Part shown: in pieces, positions 61,337 to 64,000 of the stretch
Layout: every line of letters starts with the position of its first letter
Numbering within the stretch: the stretch's first letter is position 1
DNA from: an uncultured Flavobacteriales bacterium
GTDB taxonomy: Bacteria; Bacteroidota; Bacteroidia; Flavobacteriales_E; Vicingaceae
Direction of reading: 5' to 3'
NCBI GenBank assembly: GCA_913056345.1
Contig: CAJXMH010000002.1
Span: 117,273 to 181,272 of the forward strand
Length of the DNA stretch: 64,000 nt
Position numbers and translations under genes: made by a program
Notes under the pieces: model-generated
The model's input: the letters and a program-made list of their open reading frames with translations, nothing else
Database searches by the model: none
What the model was told of the DNA's origin: nothing

Positions 61337-61370
61337 CAAAGTTACCGCCTGCTCTATTGATATACTGCAA
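61337..61370 (-). promoter_or_regulatory. Putative Bacteroidota promoter for the peroxiredoxin gene
   Basis: On the minus strand TTG at 61370-61368, then 23 nt, then TAACTTTG at 61344-61337, an exact TAnnTTTG. It lies 25 bp before the ATG at 61311. Confidence 0.55.
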
Positions 61371-61537
61371 CATTGGTTACACTTCAGCTATCGGTATTTT
61401 GATTAAGGAAGAGGAGATTAGAACAGCTCCTGAAGTAGCCACTCCTTTCAACTTTGTGCAAAAGGCTTAGAGCGAAAGAAATCTATGGGATTAGAAAAGG
61501 AATCATTCTGGATCTCGACTCGCACTAGCAAAATGAC

Positions 61538-61936
61538 TCACACCTTTGCTAGGGCTAATTCCTCATTGATCCAAGTTTTTGCCTCATTTAACTTGCTGCA
61601 AACTTTATAGGGCACCGGTTGCTTTTGAAAAGCGAAAATAGCGCTTAATACATTTCTGATAATGCGATTGGGAATTACATAAGCGGTGCCTTTGCAGTAG
61701 TCTTTCATTAACTGTTCATTCTCCTTAAGCCATTGCGCTTGCATTTTTTGGTACTTAATGGCTGGCATCACCGCTTTTGTAGCATCGAAAATAATGGCAA
61801 GCGATTGCTTAGCAGCATAGGTTTGTTTCACCTCATTCAAGTAAAGGGGGAAGTTTTCGGCATTCGCAGCTTCACCGGTAAAGCAAACCTTGATTATCGG
61901 AAATTCAGAAGAATCTATTTCAGCGTACTTTTTCAT
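61538..61936 (-). CDS. SpoIIAA/STAS-like small protein
   Basis: 132 residues from ATG 61936; an open upstream TTG at 61960 adds eight residues without support. It has alternating helix/strand pattern with 'FPIIKVCFTGEAANAENFPLYLNEVKQTY' and 'SLAIIFDATKAVMPAIKYQKMQAQWLKENEQLMKDYCKGTAYVIPN', like the CRAL-TRIO/STAS-type SpoIIAA-like family. I am not sure of the family and no partner is nearby. Confidence 0.75.
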   Translation of the reverse strand: MKKYAEIDSSEFPIIKVCFTGEAANAENFPLYLNEVKQTYAAKQSLAIIFDATKAVMPAIKYQKMQAQWLKENEQLMKDYCKGTAYVIPNRIIRNVLSAIFAFQKQPVPYKVCSKLNEAKTWINEELALAKV

Positions 61937-62161
61937 TTTTTCAATCAATTTACAAACCAAGCCAAACAGCTTACTTTAAGATAATCCTTATGATGCAGTT
62001 TTTGTTCTAAGTCAGCATAAAACAAGCATAAAAAAGCGAAAACATCCTCTATCTTAAAGCGTTTGATAATCAAATTATAAGGTAGTTGAGTGCTTCTAAT
62101 CTTACTTCAAAACTCTCTCAGCTAGTTTTAATTTTATAAAAAATCTAAATTAATCGACACC

Positions 62162-62566
62162 ATGCTAAAGAAATTGCCGCTAATCCTTTCTTCCATGATC
62201 ATTGCTATCATTTTATTTCAATCTGCTTTGATTGCACCTGCCATTAATGAGCTGCTTAATGAGCAAGAAACGGCTGTTTTGCTGCGCTTTATTTGGCCGA
62301 AGTTTTTTATACTGATTGCTTTCTTATCCGCGCTTTCAGTTGTGATCCTCATGATGCAAAAGCCTAACTCAAGCAAAAGGAGGTACTTAATGATCTCAAG
62401 TCTTGTGATCATGCTTCTCTCTTACCTAATTACTCCAAGCATAAATGAGGCAAAAGATACCGGAAACGAGCAATTGTGGACTATTTTACACATCGCTACC
62501 GTTAGCGGCACGGTAGTGGTTTTGGTGTTAAACTTTTTAGGCTTGAAAGCGGGGGAAGAGAGGTAA
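62162..62566 (+). CDS. Hypothetical membrane protein (DUF4149-like)
   Basis: 134 residues, four hydrophobic helices: about 5-27, 43-65, 74-90 and 107-127. 'FWPKFF'-type 'LRFIWPKFFILIAFLSALSVVILMM' and the closing 'TILHIATVSGTVVVLVLNFLGL' resemble DUF4149/TMEM205-type proteins. The first 160 bases upstream hold a long AT-rich leader. Function unknown. Confidence 0.8.
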   Translation: MLKKLPLILSSMIIAIILFQSALIAPAINELLNEQETAVLLRFIWPKFFILIAFLSALSVVILMMQKPNSSKRRYLMISSLVIMLLSYLITPSINEAKDTGNEQLWTILHIATVSGTVVVLVLNFLGLKAGEER

Positions 62567-62702
62567 TTTTTGATTTGAAAATCTAGCCGTAAACCAAGTC
62601 GTGTATTGTTGGTTTTTTCTTTTGGTTCAAATTGCAAGCTAAAAGAGTGTAAACGATGTATATATAACTCTGTAAAGGATGTTTGTATATCGTACCCAAT
62701 GT

Positions 62703-62927
62703 GTGGTAACGTTTACTGTATGATGCGTTGTGCTTTTGATAAATATACTATTTCAATTTAGCACTCTTTGCTCCGCTGAAGCTACGCGAAAGCGAGTAGC
62801 AAAAACCGCTTTGCGGTTTTGTTTCTTTACTTTTTACAAAATCCGCTAGCGGATTTTGCGACTCTCAAATAGCTACTCAACTTACCAAACTGCCAAGCCC
62901 ACAATGCACTATACAGCCTGTTGGCAC
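62703..62927. repeat. attC-like palindromic site A (225 bp)
   Basis: The outer arms are imperfect inverted repeats: left GTGGTAAC-GTTTA-CTGTAT-GA-TGC-G-TTGTG, right (complement) GTGCCAAC-AGG-CTGTAT-AG-TGC-A-TTGTG. The left arm has two extra bases in the first spacer, as in site B. Inside lie TTTCAATTTAGC (62751-62762, identical to site B), an 8-bp perfect hairpin (62802-62820), a perfect 22-bp palindrome (62837-62858) and a looser one (62767-62803). It ends 3 bp before the stop codon of the gene at 62931. The rest of the gap to the left (62567-62702) shows nothing else. Confidence 0.72.
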
Positions 62928-62930
62928 AAG

Positions 62931-63203
62931 TTATTTTTTCTTATCACCAATTATACCAACGATTATTAAAGTTATTGCCGGTATAAATATTGCCATAATG
63001 ATATAAGGCACTTTTTCTCTATTTTGTCTTTTAGTAACATCAGCTATCAAAAAACAAGTTACAAGTCTAAGTAGAATAGATGCACCCCCTTGAATAAGCC
63101 TTCCTCCATCACTTTTGAAAAATGGAATAAAAGAGATACCTACAAAAACGGAAATTATTACAAAGCCTGAGTTAATCAGTGATTGATACTTTCTTTTTTT
63201 CAA
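62931..63203 (-). CDS. Hypothetical membrane protein (second gene of cassette)
   Basis: 90 residues, TTG start 2 bp after the previous gene's stop. Three hydrophobic segments: 'GFVIISVFVGISFIPFF', 'GASILLRLVTCFLIADVT' and 'YIIMAIFIPAITLIIVGIIG'. No family recognised. Its stop is 3 bp from palindromic site A, so the gene fills its unit. Confidence 0.75.
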   Translation of the reverse strand: MKKRKYQSLINSGFVIISVFVGISFIPFFKSDGGRLIQGGASILLRLVTCFLIADVTKRQNREKVPYIIMAIFIPAITLIIVGIIGDKKK

Positions 63204-63205
63204 AG

Positions 63206-63649
63206 TTATAATCTGATTATGATTTGAGTAAAGGCTGTTAAAATAAGTGACACTCCAATAACACTTACAGGTCTTAAGTCAATCTCTTTTGTCAACCTAC
63301 CAATTTTAATTTTATCGCTCAATCCCACCAAAAAACAAATAAGTCCTAAAACATATAAAGCCGAAGAGTAATTTGCAAAAGTAAAAGGATCAAAAAACTT
63401 AATGCTTGGTAAAAGTCTGTTAGCAGCTAGTTCAATATTAAAGGCAATAACACTAAATATAAGTCCAAATAAAAAAATCAATTTTTGTAACCAAAGGAGG
63501 GTGAATAGAAACATTACAATTAATAAAGTATCATCAATTATTACTTTAAGATGATTAAATGTTTCATTTTTTGATTCTATGAAAATCAAAAGGATACTTA
63601 CTAAGCAAGTCAGGTATGCAATATTTCGATATTTGATTTTGTCTATCAT
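63206..63649 (-). CDS. Hypothetical membrane protein (first gene of cassette)
   Basis: 147 residues with four hydrophobic segments: about 8-22, 37-72, 88-108 and 128-145 ('YRNIAYLTCLVSILLIF', 'LLIVMFLFTLLWLQKLIFLFGLIFSVIAFNI', 'YSSALYVLGLICFLVGLSDKI', 'PVSVIGVSLILTAFTQIIIRL'). No family recognised. The ATG lies only 7 bp from site B, leaving no room for a promoter other than inside the palindrome. Confidence 0.78.
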   Translation of the reverse strand: MIDKIKYRNIAYLTCLVSILLIFIESKNETFNHLKVIIDDTLLIVMFLFTLLWLQKLIFLFGLIFSVIAFNIELAANRLLPSIKFFDPFTFANYSSALYVLGLICFLVGLSDKIKIGRLTKEIDLRPVSVIGVSLILTAFTQIIIRL

Positions 63650-63656
63650 GCAATTT

Positions 63657-63789
63657 GTGCCAACGGTTTGGCTATGCGTAGTGCGGGATTTGAAAGCACT
63701 TCACTGTCAGCCTACTGATATGTTTGTTAATATTCATTTACTTTCAATTTAGCCCTGAAACCCGCATTACGTATAGCCTTTGTTAGCCC
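63657..63789. repeat. attC-like palindromic site B (133 bp)
   Basis: Outer arms: left GTGCCAAC-GGTTT-GGCTAT-G-CGTA-G-TGCGGG-A-TTT, right (complement) GGGCTAAC-AAA-GGCTAT-A-CGTA-A-TGCGGG-TTT. Again the left arm has two extra bases after AAC. The loop holds TTGAAAG and CTTTCAA, which pair, and TTTCAATTTAGC (63742-63753) as in site A. It ends 4 bp before the stop codon of the next gene. Confidence 0.75.
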
Positions 63790-63793
63790 ATCG

Positions 63794-64000
63794 TTATTTT
63801 TTATTCTTTTTCAATGACTGCTTTATCAGGCTTAAAATGTATTCCATTTCTTCGTCTGTCCGCATAACTATTTCATAGTCGCCATTTCCCCAATGTCCGA
63901 CCGAAGAAACATCTCTCGCTAATTCTTTCGGGTCGTCAAGTTCGCCTTGTTGCATATTCAACCACATTTTCAAGGCATTTTTCTGTATGTGAATGTCTAC
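63794..64000 (-). CDS. DUF5655-like protein, C-terminal part (5' end beyond window)
   Basis: Sixty-eight codons, open to the right edge, ending TAA at 63794-63796. The frame reads '...MWLNMQQGELDDPKELARD' then 'VSSVGHWGNGDYEIVMRTDE' and 'EMEYILSLIKQSLKKNKK'. 'VGHWGNGDYEI' is the C-terminal DUF5655 signature seen in proteins sometimes annotated as predicted transport or restriction-linked proteins. Its stop lies 4 bp from site B, the same layout as the preceding unit. Confidence 0.8.
   Translation of the reverse strand, partial: VDIHIQKNALKMWLNMQQGELDDPKELARDVSSVGHWGNGDYEIVMRTDEEMEYILSLIKQSLKKNKK

Noticed and set aside
61312..61537. Possible small gene in the gap beside the peroxiredoxin gene
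   Set aside because: A 62-codon plus-strand frame crosses it but starts inside the peroxiredoxin gene and the promoter lies on the minus strand; no motif supports it.
62703..63789. Insertion sequence with terminal inverted repeats
   Set aside because: The palindromes are each internally folded and stand outside the genes; no transposase is between them and I see no target-site duplication.

Overview
The window is about 64 kb of ordinary chromosome from a Bacteroidota bacterium, most likely of the Flavobacteriales/Cryomorphaceae type. The evidence is type IX secretion (T9SS) C-terminal sorting domains on two proteins, a GWxTD lipoprotein, DUF4783, DUF4834 and DUF547 proteins, a Reg_prop/Y_Y_Y sensor, a YtxJ bacillithiol-type protein, a carB gene without the MGS domain, a Rho with a long Lys/Glu-rich insert, a tmRNA tag ending NNYALAA, and promoters of the TTG-N(17-23)-TAnnTTTG kind. 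The species cannot be named from the sequence alone.

Layout. 1-11.5 kb is a minus-strand block: ung, an Omp85 protein, rmuC, a GWxTD lipoprotein, rlmB, a GT39-like glycosyltransferase, an acyltransferase, a DUF547 protein, a rhodanese and a BNR-repeat protein cut by the left edge. 11.5-16.9 kb carries a tiny lipoprotein plus YtxJ, a convergent OsmC protein, an outer-membrane-like protein and a 1151-residue T9SS propeller protein ended by a strong terminator. 16.9-36.5 kb is a long plus-strand run: carB, DUF4834, YfhO, a glycosyltransferase and a sulfotransferase, then a surface-polysaccharide cluster (glycosyltransferase-like protein, two left-handed beta-helix acyltransferases, two SDR epimerases, a DegT aminotransferase, a TylF-type methyltransferase, a nucleotidyltransferase-PfkB fusion, a GmhA-like isomerase and a flippase). 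A Kelch/T9SS gene with its own promoter is inserted in it.

36.5-50.2 kb is housekeeping and mixed: yihY-like, nadC, DUF4783, rlmH, galE, an oxidoreductase, rho, DUF4199, mpl, an exported DNA/RNA nuclease with an OB-like tail, an orphan LDH/MDH homologue, a BaiN-type flavoprotein, small membrane proteins and a GIY-YIG protein. 50.2-51.0 kb holds degenerate repeats that run into the 3' end of ssrA (tmRNA). 51.1-53.8 kb is a nitroreductase/pirin/AraC group plus a 49-residue PspC protein. 54.0-62.6 kb has a 1294-residue lipoprotein sensor-phosphatase, an M28 peptidase, a VF530 protein, a 1-Cys peroxiredoxin and small proteins.

The most unusual part is the right end (62.7-64.0 kb). Two homologous long imperfect palindromes flank a compact two-gene unit, and a third gene (DUF5655-type C-terminus) begins right after the second palindrome. 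Stop codons lie 3-4 nt from a palindrome and the start codon lies 7 nt from the next. This is the architecture of integron gene cassettes with attC-like sites, but the core sites do not fit the classical consensus and no integrase is in view.
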